From positions 397,110 through 461,109 of the forward strand of contig CCRI01000004.1 of the NCBI GenBank assembly GCA_000985875.1: a DNA stretch of 64,000 nt. The letters are read 5' to 3'. Made by a program: the position numbers and the translations under genes. The notes below the pieces were generated by a model. That model was not told the origin of the DNA and searched no databases. It was given only the letters and a program-made list of their open reading frames with translations. Positions 40,641 through 53,600 of the stretch are shown here, in pieces (position 1 is the stretch's first letter; each line of letters opens with the position of its first letter). The stretch comes from Neorhizobium galegae bv. officinalis (lineage in GTDB: Bacteria > Pseudomonadota > Alphaproteobacteria > Rhizobiales > Rhizobiaceae).

Positions 40641-40669
40641 CTTGAAGCCACGGAAATCAATCCCCATCT
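40641..40669 (+). promoter_or_regulatory. Heat-shock (RpoH) promoter of hsp20
   Basis: CTTGAA (40641-40646), a 15-base spacer and CCCCATCT (40662-40669) match the sigma-32 consensus closely. It lies about 107 bases before the hsp20 start, leaving a structured leader. Confidence 0.8.
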
Positions 40670-40691
40670 GAACTCTGCGGGCGCCACAAAG

Positions 40692-40773
40692 GGTCCGCTG
40701 AACGGGACCGCATCGCCAATGAAGGGATGCGCAAACCCAGATGAAAACCGCAACGTCGCTTCCCAAGGAGGAC
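40692..40773 (+). promoter_or_regulatory. ROSE-like RNA thermometer in the hsp20 leader
   Basis: The leader folds into hairpins GGTCC/GGACC (40692-40709) and CGCATC/GATGCG (40709-40731), then a final weak hairpin in which CTTCC (40759-40763), part of the conserved ROSE sequence TCGCT-TCC, pairs with the SD GGAGG (40767-40771). This is the ROSE layout that opens on heating in rhizobial small heat-shock genes. Assignment is by pattern, not covariance search. Confidence 0.7.
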
Positions 40774-40776
40774 TCC

Positions 40777-41259
40777 ATGCGTCACGTCGATTTCTCGCCC
40801 CTTTATCGTTCCACTGTCGGTTTCGACCGTCTTTTCAACCTGCTCGACAATCGCGGGCCGGCCGATCAGACCCCCAGCTATCCGCCCTACAATATCGAGC
40901 GGACGGGAGAAAACACCTATCGCATCACCATGGCCGTTGCCGGTTTCGACGAAAAGGAACTGAGCCTCGAAGCCCATGCGAACGTGCTGACCGTGAAGGG
41001 TGAAAAGAGCGAGGACGAAACCGCTGCCGACCAGAGCGAATATCTCTATCGCGGCATCGCCAAGCGCGCCTTCGAGCGCCGCTTCCAGCTCGCCGATCAT
41101 GTCGAAGTGCAGTCCGCTTCGCTGAAGAACGGCCTGCTCCATATCGACCTTCTCCGGAACATTCCGGAAGCCATGAAGCCCCGTCGCATCGCGATTGCCG
41201 CAGACGCAGTCGCTCCGAAGACGATCGAGGCTCAGGTCACCCCGCAGCAGGTCAACTAA
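40777..41259 (+). CDS. Small heat-shock protein, Hsp20 / IbpA family
   Basis: A 160-residue alpha-crystallin-domain chaperone that holds unfolding proteins for refolding by DnaK/ClpB. The N-terminus MRHVDFSPLYRSTVGFDRLF and the core PPYNIERTGENTYRITMAVAGF are class A rhizobial Hsp signatures; RGIAKRAFERRFQLADHVEV follows, and the C-terminal tail carries the I-x-I-like IAIA. I chose ATG 40777 since AAGGAGGA precedes it and an in-frame ATG 36 bases upstream lies in the leader structure. It has an RpoH promoter, a ROSE-like leader and its own terminator. Confidence 0.93.
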   Translation: MRHVDFSPLYRSTVGFDRLFNLLDNRGPADQTPSYPPYNIERTGENTYRITMAVAGFDEKELSLEAHANVLTVKGEKSEDETAADQSEYLYRGIAKRAFERRFQLADHVEVQSASLKNGLLHIDLLRNIPEAMKPRRIAIAADAVAPKTIEAQVTPQQVN

Positions 41260-41303
41260 CCCGCTGCCGGGTTTCCGGCCGATATATGTGAGTAGGCCCA
41301 ATG

Positions 41304-41338
41304 CGGCCCTTCCTCTTGGGGGAAGGGCCGTTTTTCGT
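41304..41338 (+). terminator. Rho-independent terminator of hsp20
   Basis: Perfect 10-bp stem (CGGCCCTTCC with GGAAGGGCCG, seven-base loop) followed by TTTTTCG, 44 bases after the hsp20 stop. Confidence 0.9.
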
Positions 41339-41354
41339 TTTGTGGGTGGAGCAA

Positions 41355-41392
41355 TTGACCGGTGCGGCCCCTGCGCCTATTGTATCGACAAT
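41355..41392 (+). promoter_or_regulatory. mazEF promoter with overlapping palindromic operator
   Basis: TTGACC (41355-41360), 17 bases, TATTGT (41378-41383). The palindrome ATTGT-ATCG-ACAAT (41379-41392) overlaps the -10 and predicted transcript start, as expected for autoregulation by the antitoxin. The predicted 5' leader is only about ten bases. Confidence 0.6.
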
Positions 41393-41400
41393 GTTTCTAC

Positions 41401-41655
41401 ATGGAGCGACCCTTGCGCGTCACCGTCAAGAAATGGGGCAACAGCGCCTCCGTGCGCATTCCCGCCGCCGTCATGGAGGCGGCGCAGTTGCAGATCGATA
41501 CGGTCGTGGATGTGTCGGAGGAAAACGGCCGGATCATCATTGAGGTGGTGCGGGACGCAGAGCTCGATCTCGACCAGCTCATTGCCGGCATGACACCAGA
41601 CAACCTCCATGAGGAAGTTGATTTTGGAGCGCCTGTCGGCAAGGAAGCCCTATGA
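41401..41655 (+). CDS. mazE: MazE-type antitoxin (AbrB/SpoVT DNA-binding fold)
   Basis: An 84-residue antitoxin. The N-terminal swapped-hairpin motif RVTVKKWGNSASVRIPAAVMEAA matches MazE; the acidic C-terminus (DLDQLIAGMTPDNLHEEVDF) would bind and block the toxin. The ATG at 41401 has no convincing SD and lies close to the predicted transcription start, so translation may be nearly leaderless. The stop overlaps the toxin start (ATGA). Confidence 0.88.
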   Translation: MERPLRVTVKKWGNSASVRIPAAVMEAAQLQIDTVVDVSEENGRIIIEVVRDAELDLDQLIAGMTPDNLHEEVDFGAPVGKEAL

Positions 41656-41990
41656 CGCCTGCGTCCTATGTTCCGGAGGCGGGCGATATCGTCTGGCTGG
41701 AGTTTTCTCCGCAGGCGGGACATGAGCAGGCCGGGCGCCGGCCTGCCGTCGTATTGAGTCCTCAAAGTTACAATCGCTTCGGCTTGATGCTGTGCTGCCC
41801 GATGACCACGAAGCGGAAGGGGTATCCTTTCGAAGTGGCGATCGGCGACGACGGAGACAGCACGGTCCTTGCCGACCAGGTGAAGAGCCTTGATTGGAAA
41901 GCGCGCAATGCGCAGCGCAAGGGCCGGGTTTCCGCCCGGGAGCTTTCCCAGATCAGGGCCAAAGCAGGTGCGTTGATCGGCAAGCCTTGA
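41652..41990 (+). CDS. mazF: MazF-family endoribonuclease toxin
   Basis: A 112-residue PemK/MazF toxin that would cut mRNA at short sequence motifs. Motifs: GDIVWLEFSPQAGHEQAGRRPAVVLS (GDI-W, G-EQ-GRRPAVV), then CCPMTTKRKGYPFEV and VLADQVKSLDW. These supply the Arg and Thr catalytic positions of the family. Translation is coupled to the antitoxin by ATGA overlap. The pair looks intact, with no sign of decay. Confidence 0.92.
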   Translation: MTPASYVPEAGDIVWLEFSPQAGHEQAGRRPAVVLSPQSYNRFGLMLCCPMTTKRKGYPFEVAIGDDGDSTVLADQVKSLDWKARNAQRKGRVSARELSQIRAKAGALIGKP

Positions 41991-42006
41991 TCAACGCCGC
42001 CGACCC

Positions 42007-43008
42007 TCAGGCCGCAACCGGCGCCGTCACGGCTTCCTTCTTCGCCTTCAGGCGGTTCGCATATTTCTGGGCGATGACGGCGCAGGCCATGAGCTGGATC
42101 TGGTGGAAGAGCATCAGCGGCAGGACGATGGCGCCGATCGAGGAGGACTGGCTGGCGAAGATGGCGTTTGCCATCGGCACGCCGCTTGCCAGCGACTTCT
42201 TCGAGCCGCAGAAGGTGATGGTGATCTCGTCTTCCTTGTTGAAGCCGAGTGCGCGGCTGCCGAACATGGTGATGCAGAGCACAACTGCCAAAAGCGCCAT
42301 GTCGACCAGGATGACGACGCCGATATCGAGGGCCGAGAAGGTGTGCCACAGGCCTTCCATGACAGCTTCCGAGAACGCCAGGTAAACGACCATCAGGATC
42401 GAGCCGCGGTCGACGGGGGCAAGCATCTTCTTCTTGGAGCGGATCCAGTTGCCGATCCAGGGCTGCAGGATCTGGCCGACGATGAAGGGGGCGAGAAGCT
42501 GCAGCAGGATGCTTTCCAGCGCATCCCAGGAAAAGCCGGCGTCGCCGGTGGTCGAGAGCAGGATGCCGGCAAGCAGCGGCGTCAGGAACATGCCGAAGAT
42601 GTTGGAGCCGGAAGCGGCGCAGATCGCCGCCGGCACGTTACCACCGGCGATCGATGTGAAGGCGATCGAGGATTGCACGGTCGAGGGCAATACGCACAGG
42701 AAGAGGATGCCCGTATAAAGCGGCGGCGCCAGGATGTCGTCCGGAATGAAGCCGATCATCAACCCGAGGATCGGGAAGATCGCAAACGTCGTCAGCAGGA
42801 TCGTCAGGTGCAGGCGCCAATGCAGGATGCCCGCCACCACGACATCGCGCGACAGGCGGGCGCCATGCAGGAAGAACAAGAGGCCAATGGCGATATCGGT
42901 CGCGACGTTGAACCAGTCGGCATAGACGCCGTGGATCGGCAGGACCGAGGCGAGGATGACGGTGCAGACGAGAAGGACCGTGAAGCGGTCCGGCAGAAAA
43001 CGGCTCAT
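42007..43008 (-). CDS. Bile acid:sodium symporter-like transporter (SBF-like family)
   Basis: A 333-residue integral membrane protein with about ten hydrophobic segments (e.g. FNVATDIAIGLLFFLHGARL, IGVVILVDMALLAVVLCITMFG). FLHGARLSRDVVVAG and FCGSKKSLASGVPMANAIF are the conserved loops of the YfeH-like SBF family. It probably transports an organic anion, but the substrate cannot be read from sequence. It is divergent from a LysR regulator across an 88-base gap, a layout that often marks a regulator-target pair. Confidence 0.88.
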   Translation of the reverse strand: MSRFLPDRFTVLLVCTVILASVLPIHGVYADWFNVATDIAIGLLFFLHGARLSRDVVVAGILHWRLHLTILLTTFAIFPILGLMIGFIPDDILAPPLYTGILFLCVLPSTVQSSIAFTSIAGGNVPAAICAASGSNIFGMFLTPLLAGILLSTTGDAGFSWDALESILLQLLAPFIVGQILQPWIGNWIRSKKKMLAPVDRGSILMVVYLAFSEAVMEGLWHTFSALDIGVVILVDMALLAVVLCITMFGSRALGFNKEDEITITFCGSKKSLASGVPMANAIFASQSSSIGAIVLPLMLFHQIQLMACAVIAQKYANRLKAKKEAVTAPVAA

Positions 43009-43044
43009 AAGCGGGTTCCTCGGATTTGAGGATTTACCCCTCCC

Positions 43045-43084
43045 TTATCATGAAGCAGAATGCAAACACTAACAGTTATCATGA
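43045..43084. promoter_or_regulatory. Direct repeats in the transporter/LysR intergenic gap
   Basis: TTATCATGA occurs at 43045-43053 and 43076-43084, 31 bp apart (three helical turns), each centred on palindromic TCATGA. They are good candidates for LysR recognition and activation sites controlling the divergent transporter. Confidence 0.45.
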
Positions 43085-43096
43085 TAGCGGATAGCC

Positions 43097-43951
43097 ATGC
43101 TGAACCTTCACCACCTGAACAGTTTCGTCATGCTGCAGCAGACCGGCAGTTTCACGGAAGCGGCGGCCCGGCTCGGCATCGGTCAGTCGACCGTCACCCA
43201 GCATATCCAGCGGCTGGAAAAGTCGCTCGCCCGACAGCTGGTGTTTCGCGATACCCATCAGGTGAAGCTGACGGCGGAGGGCGAGGCATTGCTCGGTTAT
43301 GCCCGGGGCATGCTGGACATGAACGGCAAGGTGGCCTCGCTGTTCGGCGAAAGCCGGTTGCGCGGGCGGCTGCGGCTCGGGGTTTCGGAAGACGTAGTGG
43401 CGAGCCGGCTGACCTCGATCCTCGAAGATTTCATTCGGCTTTATCCGCTGGTCGATCTGGAACTGACCGTGGCTCTCTCCGCGGTGCTTTATCAGATGCA
43501 GGATATCGGTGATCTCGACCTGGTGCTTGCCAAGCGGCATATCGGCGAGACGAACGGCCGGCTGCTTTATCGCGAACCGCTGGTCTGGCTGGCGCGCGAC
43601 CCGGATCTGGCGCTGCGGGGCGATGTGCTGCCGCTGATCGCCTTTCCGCCGCCGAGCATTACCAGGCGCGTGGCGCAGGAGGCGCTCGACCGGGAAAAGA
43701 TGGCCTGGCGGATCGTCTGCACCTGCGGCAGTTTGAGCGGGCTGACGGCGGCGGCGCGGGCCGGCATGGGGGTGCTCGTGCAGCCGCGCAGCATGGCGCC
43801 GGCGGGGCTGAAGGAGGTCCCGGGGGATCGGCTGCCGGTGCTCGAAGACGTGGAATTCGTGCTGGTTCCGCGGCGCGGCGCCGATGCCGCGCTCACGGAG
43901 GCGCTGTCGAGCCTGATCGTGGCGCAGATCGCGCCACAGAATTTGGCGTGA
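43097..43951 (+). CDS. LysR-family transcriptional regulator
   Basis: A 284-residue regulator. The N-terminal winged HTH is LHHLNSFVMLQQTGSFTEAA, then RLGIGQSTVTQHIQRLEKSL, with an effector-binding domain from about residue 90 (LRLGVSEDVVASRLTSILEDF). It probably controls the divergent SBF-like transporter. ATG 43097 has only a weak SD (GCGGAT). After it come 237 bases without a gene, mostly occupied by a palindromic repeat element. Confidence 0.9.
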   Translation: MLNLHHLNSFVMLQQTGSFTEAAARLGIGQSTVTQHIQRLEKSLARQLVFRDTHQVKLTAEGEALLGYARGMLDMNGKVASLFGESRLRGRLRLGVSEDVVASRLTSILEDFIRLYPLVDLELTVALSAVLYQMQDIGDLDLVLAKRHIGETNGRLLYREPLVWLARDPDLALRGDVLPLIAFPPPSITRRVAQEALDREKMAWRIVCTCGSLSGLTAAARAGMGVLVQPRSMAPAGLKEVPGDRLPVLEDVEFVLVPRRGADAALTEALSSLIVAQIAPQNLA

Positions 43952-44012
43952 CGGTCGCGAGAGAGGTGCCTGGCTCGCTGGGCAGGGCAAGCGCCTATGG
44001 AGATGCGAGGCG

Positions 44013-44126
44013 GCGTGGAGCCCCTCCCCCTTGTGGGGAGGGGTTGGGGAGGGGACTTTGCTCCGCATTAAACCCCTCCCGCCTGCCGGCCACCCTCCCC
44101 ACGAGGGGGAGGGTTATGGATGCCGC
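44013..44126. repeat. Palindromic intergenic mosaic repeat (RIME-like), copy 1
   Basis: About 114 bp made of two palindromes: CCCTCCCCCTTGTGGGGAGGG near 44022 and CCCTCCCCACGAGGGGGAGGG near 44093, joined by a conserved linker with CGCCTGCCGGCC in reverse or forward form. Nearly identical to the element at 52031-52145 but in opposite orientation. Both are preceded on the plus strand by ATGCGAGGCGGCG. The type resembles the short intergenic mosaic repeats of Rhizobiaceae. Confidence 0.75.
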
Positions 44127-44188
44127 ACCGCCTTACGTCCCCAACGCGATAGCGCTGCCCCAATTGGGAGATCGAAACGCGGCGTCGT

Positions 44189-45241
44189 TCAGCCAGCCGA
44201 GCAGATCGACAGGAACTGGTCGATATCCTCTTCTGTGGTGGCAAACGAGGTGACGAGGCGGATCAGGGTTTCGTCGTCCCGGACCGGTTCCGGCATATTG
44301 GTCGGCACCGGCCAGCCGTAGAATTTGGCGCCCTTGGCTTCCGCGGCCTCTGCCGATGCCTTGTTCAACACGGCGAAAACCTCATTGGAGGTCGTGTTCC
44401 AGGCAAGCCGCGTGCTGTTCAGCGAGCCGATGCCGGCGCGCAGGCGGTCGGCCATGCTGTTGGCGTGGTTTGCCATGTTGAGCCAGAGGTCGTCAGCAAG
44501 ATAGGCATCGAACTGGGCCGAGATGAAGCGGGTCTTGGAAAAGAGCTGGGCGGCGCGCTTGCGGATGAAGGCGAAGTCCCTGGCGAGTTCCGGATTGAAG
44601 AAGACGATCGCTTCCGCACACCAGCAGCCGTTCTTGGTGCCGCCGAAGGAAAGGATGTCGATGCCGCGTTTCCAGGTCATTTCGGCGGGCGAAACGTCGA
44701 GGGAGACCAGCGCGTTGGCGAAACGGGCGCCGTCCATATGCACCGGCAGGCCGTTCGCCTTGGCGATCCTGGTGATCGCGTCGATCTCGTCGAGCGTATA
44801 GATGGTGCCGGTTTCGGTCGCCTGGGTGAGGGTGACCGCGGCGGCGCGGCCGTGATGCAGCGAATCCTGCGGGAAGCCGGCGATGCGGGCCGCCAGTTTA
44901 GCCGGGTCCATCTTGCCGTCTTCGCCTTCGACCGGAACCATGCGCATGCCGGAAAAGAAGTCCGGCGCGCCGCATTCGTCCTCGATCACATGCGCTTCCG
45001 AATGGGAAAAGGTGACGCCGCCGACCCGCGCAATGCTGGCGAGCGACAGCGAATTGGCAGCCGTGCCTGTGGAGACGAAATAGACGGAGACATCCCGCTC
45101 GAAGATTTCGTTGAAACGGGCTTCGACCGCCTTGTCGAGATCGCTGTTGCCATAGGCGGCGGCGAACCGGGTCGACTCCTTGGAGAGGCGTTCATTGATG
45201 GAGGGATGGGCGCCGGCCCAATTGTCGGAAGCGAAAAACAT
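44189..45241 (-). CDS. ltaE: Low-specificity L-threonine aldolase
   Basis: A 350-residue PLP enzyme that cleaves L-threonine (and allo-threonine) to glycine and acetaldehyde. Motifs: MFFASDNWAGAHP at the start, VSTGTAANSLSL, HMDGARFANAL (Asp binds PLP) and the Schiff-base Lys in SFGGTKNGC. I chose ATG 45241; a longer frame from 45361 would add 40 residues lacking homology to the family. Length is normal. It is divergent from gltB. Confidence 0.92.
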   Translation of the reverse strand: MFFASDNWAGAHPSINERLSKESTRFAAAYGNSDLDKAVEARFNEIFERDVSVYFVSTGTAANSLSLASIARVGGVTFSHSEAHVIEDECGAPDFFSGMRMVPVEGEDGKMDPAKLAARIAGFPQDSLHHGRAAAVTLTQATETGTIYTLDEIDAITRIAKANGLPVHMDGARFANALVSLDVSPAEMTWKRGIDILSFGGTKNGCWCAEAIVFFNPELARDFAFIRKRAAQLFSKTRFISAQFDAYLADDLWLNMANHANSMADRLRAGIGSLNSTRLAWNTTSNEVFAVLNKASAEAAEAKGAKFYGWPVPTNMPEPVRDDETLIRLVTSFATTEEDIDQFLSICSAG

Positions 45242-45457
45242 TCTGAAAAATACCCTGGAAGTTTTGTCTCGGAAGCGTGCGGAGATTAATCTTTTTGAAC
45301 CGGTAATCAATCGGTGAGGGTGGGTCGGTGAGGCCAAAACGGTTAGGTCAGCACCTGCCACGCTTTAAACGACTGCCGATTGTAATTAAATTTCGACTTC
45401 TACGTCATTCGGCGTAATCTTCTGTCGCCAGATGGGGCGGATTTTTAACAACCGCTC

Positions 45458-45520
45458 TTGTCGCGGGTTAACTTCTATGTCATAAATTTTGAGAATTAGG
45501 ACAGAAGTGCTGTCCTAATT
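45458..45520 (+). promoter_or_regulatory. Putative gltB promoter with start-site palindrome
   Basis: TTGTCG (45458-45463), 17 bases, CATAAA (45481-45486) is a plausible promoter. At its expected start site lies a perfect 11-bp inverted repeat, AATTAGGACAG and CTGTCCTAATT (45494-45504, 45510-45520). The remaining leader to gltB (45521-45721) and the part toward ltaE (45242-45457) hold no other clear signal. Confidence 0.5.
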
Positions 45521-45721
45521 TCGGGAAAAGAAACACCGATGGGCATGTCTTTCCCGCTGACGCTCGCGCTGATCCGCGTTATGCTGCGCTGCGAAGCTGT
45601 AGCTGACGCCGGAGCGGCGCCATCGCATGAGACACGGGATGGAGCTTAGGCCTGTCATCCCCAAGAGATATTTGAGAGCCACTTTGCCCGCTGCCGAAGG
45701 CGGCCAACAGGAGGAATGACG

Positions 45722-50455
<4,734 letters not shown>

Positions 50456-50520
50456 GTTTCGCGCGGATTGTTAGGTTTTAACCGGCTGCGAGAGCGGCAG
50501 GACGGATTGAGGGATAAAAC

Positions 50521-51975
50521 ATGGGCAAGGTAACGGGTTTCCTGGAAATCGACCGGCAGGTGGGCAAGTATCAGCCGGCCTCCGACCGCATCCGCCATTT
50601 CCGCGAATTCACCATCCCGATGTCGGATGCGGAAATCACCAAGCAGGCGGCGCGCTGCATGGACTGTGGCATTCCCTATTGCCACGGCCCGACCGGCTGT
50701 CCGGTTCACAACCAGATCCCGGACTGGAACGACCTCGTCTACAACAACAAGTGGGAGGAGGCGATCCGCAACCTCCATTCCACCAACAATTTCCCGGAAT
50801 TCACCGGCCGCGTCTGCCCCGCTCCCTGCGAGGAAGCCTGCACGCTGAACCTCGAGGATGCGCCGGTCGCGATCAAGACGGTCGAACAGGCGATCGCCGA
50901 CAAGGCCTATGAGCTCGGCTTCATCGCGCCGCAGCCGGCAACCGTTCATACCGGCAAGAAGGTTGCGATCATCGGTTCCGGCCCCGCCGGCATGGCGGCC
51001 GCCCAGCAGCTCGGCCGCGCCGGCCATGAAGTGCATGTCTACGAGCGCGAATCCAAGGCCGGCGGCCTGCTGCGCTACGGCATCCCGGACTTCAAGATGG
51101 AGAAGAACTTCATCGACCGCCGCGTCGAGCAGATCACCGGCGAGGGCGTGACCTTCCACTACGGCGCCAATATCGGCGTCGATATCCCGGTCGAGAAGCT
51201 GATCGCCGAGCATGACGCCGTGCTTTATTGTGGCGGTTCGGAAACCCCGCGCCCGGCCGGCATTCCCGGCGTCGAGCTGCATGGCGTCTATGACGCGATG
51301 CCTTACCTCGTGCAGCAGAACCGCCGCCTCGGCCGCGAAAACATCGAGAGCGTCGCCTGGGCGGCCGATCCGATCCTGGCCGGCGCCAAGCATGTGGTCG
51401 TCGTCGGCGGCGGTGACACGGCATCGGACTGCGTCGGCACGGCCTTCCGCCAGGGCGCCGTCAAGGTGACTCAGCTCGACATCCGTCCGCAACCGCCTGA
51501 GAAGGAAGACAAGCTCGCCGTCTGGCCGTTCTGGGCCACCAAGATGCGGACCTCGTCCAGCCAGGCCGAAGGTGCGGTGCGCGAATTCCAGGTGGCGACG
51601 CTCGAATTTGTCGGCGAAGACGGCCAGCTCATCGGCGTGCGTTGCTGCGAAGTCGACGAGCGCCGCAAGCCGATCGCCGGCACGGATTTCATCATCAAGG
51701 CCGACCTCGCCTTCATCGCCATCGGCTTCTCCGGTCCGCTGACGGACGGGGTTTTGAACGAACTCGACGGCAAGCTGACGCTGAATGTCGACAAGCGTGG
51801 CTCGACCAACGTGGTTGCCAACGACAAGGACTACAGGACCTCGGTCGACAAGCTCTGGACCGCCGGCGACGTGCGCCGCGGCCAGTCGCTGGTCGTCTGG
51901 GCGATCCGCGAAGGCCGCCAGGCGGCACGCGCGATCGATGAAGCCCTGATGGGAAGCTCGGTGCTGCCGCGGTAA
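50521..51975 (+). CDS. gltD: Glutamate synthase (NADPH) small subunit
   Basis: A 484-residue FAD and iron-sulfur protein that passes electrons from NADPH to GltB. The N-terminal cluster cysteines are in [12 protein letters not shown], then [22 protein letters not shown] site [18 protein letters not shown] (near residue 153) and NADPH site [17 protein letters not shown] follow; [15 protein letters not shown] closes the FAD fold. GAGGGA is six bases before the ATG. Length matches bacterial GltD. It is the second gene of gltBD. Confidence 0.96.
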   Translation: MGKVTGFLEIDRQVGKYQPASDRIRHFREFTIPMSDAEITKQAARCMDCGIPYCHGPTGCPVHNQIPDWNDLVYNNKWEEAIRNLHSTNNFPEFTGRVCPAPCEEACTLNLEDAPVAIKTVEQAIADKAYELGFIAPQPATVHTGKKVAIIGSGPAGMAAAQQLGRAGHEVHVYERESKAGGLLRYGIPDFKMEKNFIDRRVEQITGEGVTFHYGANIGVDIPVEKLIAEHDAVLYCGGSETPRPAGIPGVELHGVYDAMPYLVQQNRRLGRENIESVAWAADPILAGAKHVVVVGGGDTASDCVGTAFRQGAVKVTQLDIRPQPPEKEDKLAVWPFWATKMRTSSSQAEGAVREFQVATLEFVGEDGQLIGVRCCEVDERRKPIAGTDFIIKADLAFIAIGFSGPLTDGVLNELDGKLTLNVDKRGSTNVVANDKDYRTSVDKLWTAGDVRRGQSLVVWAIREGRQAARAIDEALMGSSVLPR

Positions 51976-52030
51976 GGCGGCGGGACTATCCGCTTCTCGG
52001 AGGTTATGTTTCTGGAGGATGCGAGGCGGC

Positions 52031-52145
52031 GCGGCATTCTTAACCCTCCCACTTGTGGGGAGGGTGGCCGGCAGGCGGGCGGGGTTTTATGCGAAGCGAA
52101 GACCCCTCCCCAACCCCTCCCCACAAGGGGGAGGGGCTCCACGCG
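52031..52145. repeat. Palindromic intergenic mosaic repeat (RIME-like), copy 2
   Basis: The reverse complement of this ~115-bp stretch aligns almost base for base with copy 1 (44013-44126): two CCCTCCC...GGGAGGG palindromes and the CCTGCCGGCCACCCTCCC linker. The flank ATGCGAGGCGGCG at 52019-52031 is in the same orientation as at copy 1, although the core is inverted. Confidence 0.75.
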
Positions 52146-52238
52146 TCGCCCCACACCCCTCATTGCGAATTGTCCCTCTCTCAGAGCAGACGTGGCTCAA
52201 ACCTGAACGGTCAATAGCACAGGAGCCAATGCGTGTCG

Positions 52239-53534
52239 CTAACGCGTGGCCGCGGTTACCGCAGGAACCCGATAGTCATCGACCCGCCCGGCCGGCGCCG
52301 GGGCGAGTTCGCCGCGCCTGACCAGTTTGTCGCGCGGCGTTTCGACGAGGACGGAGGGGAGTGGGGCGGCGCCGAGAAGGTCCTTGCCGCCGTCGAGTTC
52401 GGGGTCGGAGAGGCTGATCGGATGGGTGGGCACGGCCTGGCCGGGCGAGGCGGGAAGGGCGGATAGCGCCGGCAGGTTGGAGCCGTCGAGCTTGACGACG
52501 TCGGGGCTTGCCATTTCGCCGAGATGGCGGCGGACCAGTTTTTCCACGTAGAAGGCGAGTTTCTGCTTGCCGGCGTTGGTGAAGGTGATGCCGTCGGCGC
52601 CGCGCAGGCGCACCTGCTGGCCGTTGACGTCCGAACCGGTGATGATGAACTTGCCGTCCTCGTCGACGAAACCTTCCCAGATATCGACGAATTCGCCGCC
52701 GGCCTTTTCCACCTGGTTGCGATAGATGGCATTGAGCGTCACGGCATCGGCCGTCGCCACCGGTGACTGGAAGGAGGGCAGGCCGACCCAGAGGAGCGGC
52801 AGCTTGCGGGTGGCGACGATGCCGACGAGTTCGGTGACCCGGCGCTCGTATTCCTTGAACCAGACGTCGCTGCGGAATTTTTCCTTGGTGCTGCCGATCG
52901 TCATCTGCTGGCGGTCGTTGGCCCCGAGCATGATCACGACGACTGCCGGTTTCATCTCGTCCAGCATGGCGGGAAGCTCGCCCGGCCAGTCGAAATGATC
53001 CTCGCGGACGAGGCCGGAGGAACCGTCGCTTCGCTCAGTGATCGCCACCCCCGGAGCAGTTGCAAACGCCGTTTCCAGCTCGCTGCCGATGCCGCCGGCC
53101 ATGAAGTCGCCCACCACCAGGACCTGCTTGGCATTTTCGAGTTTGGCGACCGGTTCCGGCGCCGGCGGCGCGATCGGCTGTACCGGGCGGGGGGCGGCGG
53201 TCCGTCCCGTGCTGCGGCGCGGTCGCGGCTTCATCTCGATGATCGAGCCGTCGCGGTCGTAACGGCGGCGGCTGTAGGGGGCGGGCCGCTCATAGCGGTC
53301 GTCGCGCTCGTAACGCGGGCCGCCGAACAGGTAATCGAAGAGGTTGCGGCGCGGGATGGGCTCCTGGGCGGCGGCCGGCGACAAGTCGGCCGGCAGGGCG
53401 ATCAGCAACGCGAGGAGGAGAAGGGCCAAGCGCAGCCATCCCCGGTTTCGCACGCCCTTCTTTGGTCGGGGTCTGTTCCGCCAGGCACCGTTCTGAACGG
53501 TCTCTTTTTGCCCGGATTTATGCAAAGCCTTCAT
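52239..53534 (-). CDS. DUF459 / SGNH-fold protein, probably lacking catalytic Ser and His
   Basis: A 431-residue envelope protein. Residues 33-56 form a signal peptide (LRLALLLLALLIALPADLSPAAA). A basic, Arg/Tyr-rich linker (residues 70-130) precedes an SGNH-hydrolase fold. Block I reads VVGDFMAGG, with Phe144 where the nucleophile Ser of GDS is expected; block III keeps GAND (204-207); block V reads DGITFT, with Thr317 where the His is expected. Active-site loss is thus likely unless other residues substitute. The C-terminal 100 residues are Pro-rich. The gene lies alone; some 66 bases separate it from the transglycosylase gene upstream. Confidence 0.8.
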   Translation of the reverse strand: MKALHKSGQKETVQNGAWRNRPRPKKGVRNRGWLRLALLLLALLIALPADLSPAAAQEPIPRRNLFDYLFGGPRYERDDRYERPAPYSRRRYDRDGSIIEMKPRPRRSTGRTAAPRPVQPIAPPAPEPVAKLENAKQVLVVGDFMAGGIGSELETAFATAPGVAITERSDGSSGLVREDHFDWPGELPAMLDEMKPAVVVIMLGANDRQQMTIGSTKEKFRSDVWFKEYERRVTELVGIVATRKLPLLWVGLPSFQSPVATADAVTLNAIYRNQVEKAGGEFVDIWEGFVDEDGKFIITGSDVNGQQVRLRGADGITFTNAGKQKLAFYVEKLVRRHLGEMASPDVVKLDGSNLPALSALPASPGQAVPTHPISLSDPELDGGKDLLGAAPLPSVLVETPRDKLVRRGELAPAPAGRVDDYRVPAVTAATR

Positions 53535-53600
53535 GCCTCCGCCGTCCCGCGCAGCTTGCGGGAGATTCCCTCAAACGATGTGGCGCGAAGCACCTTCTTG

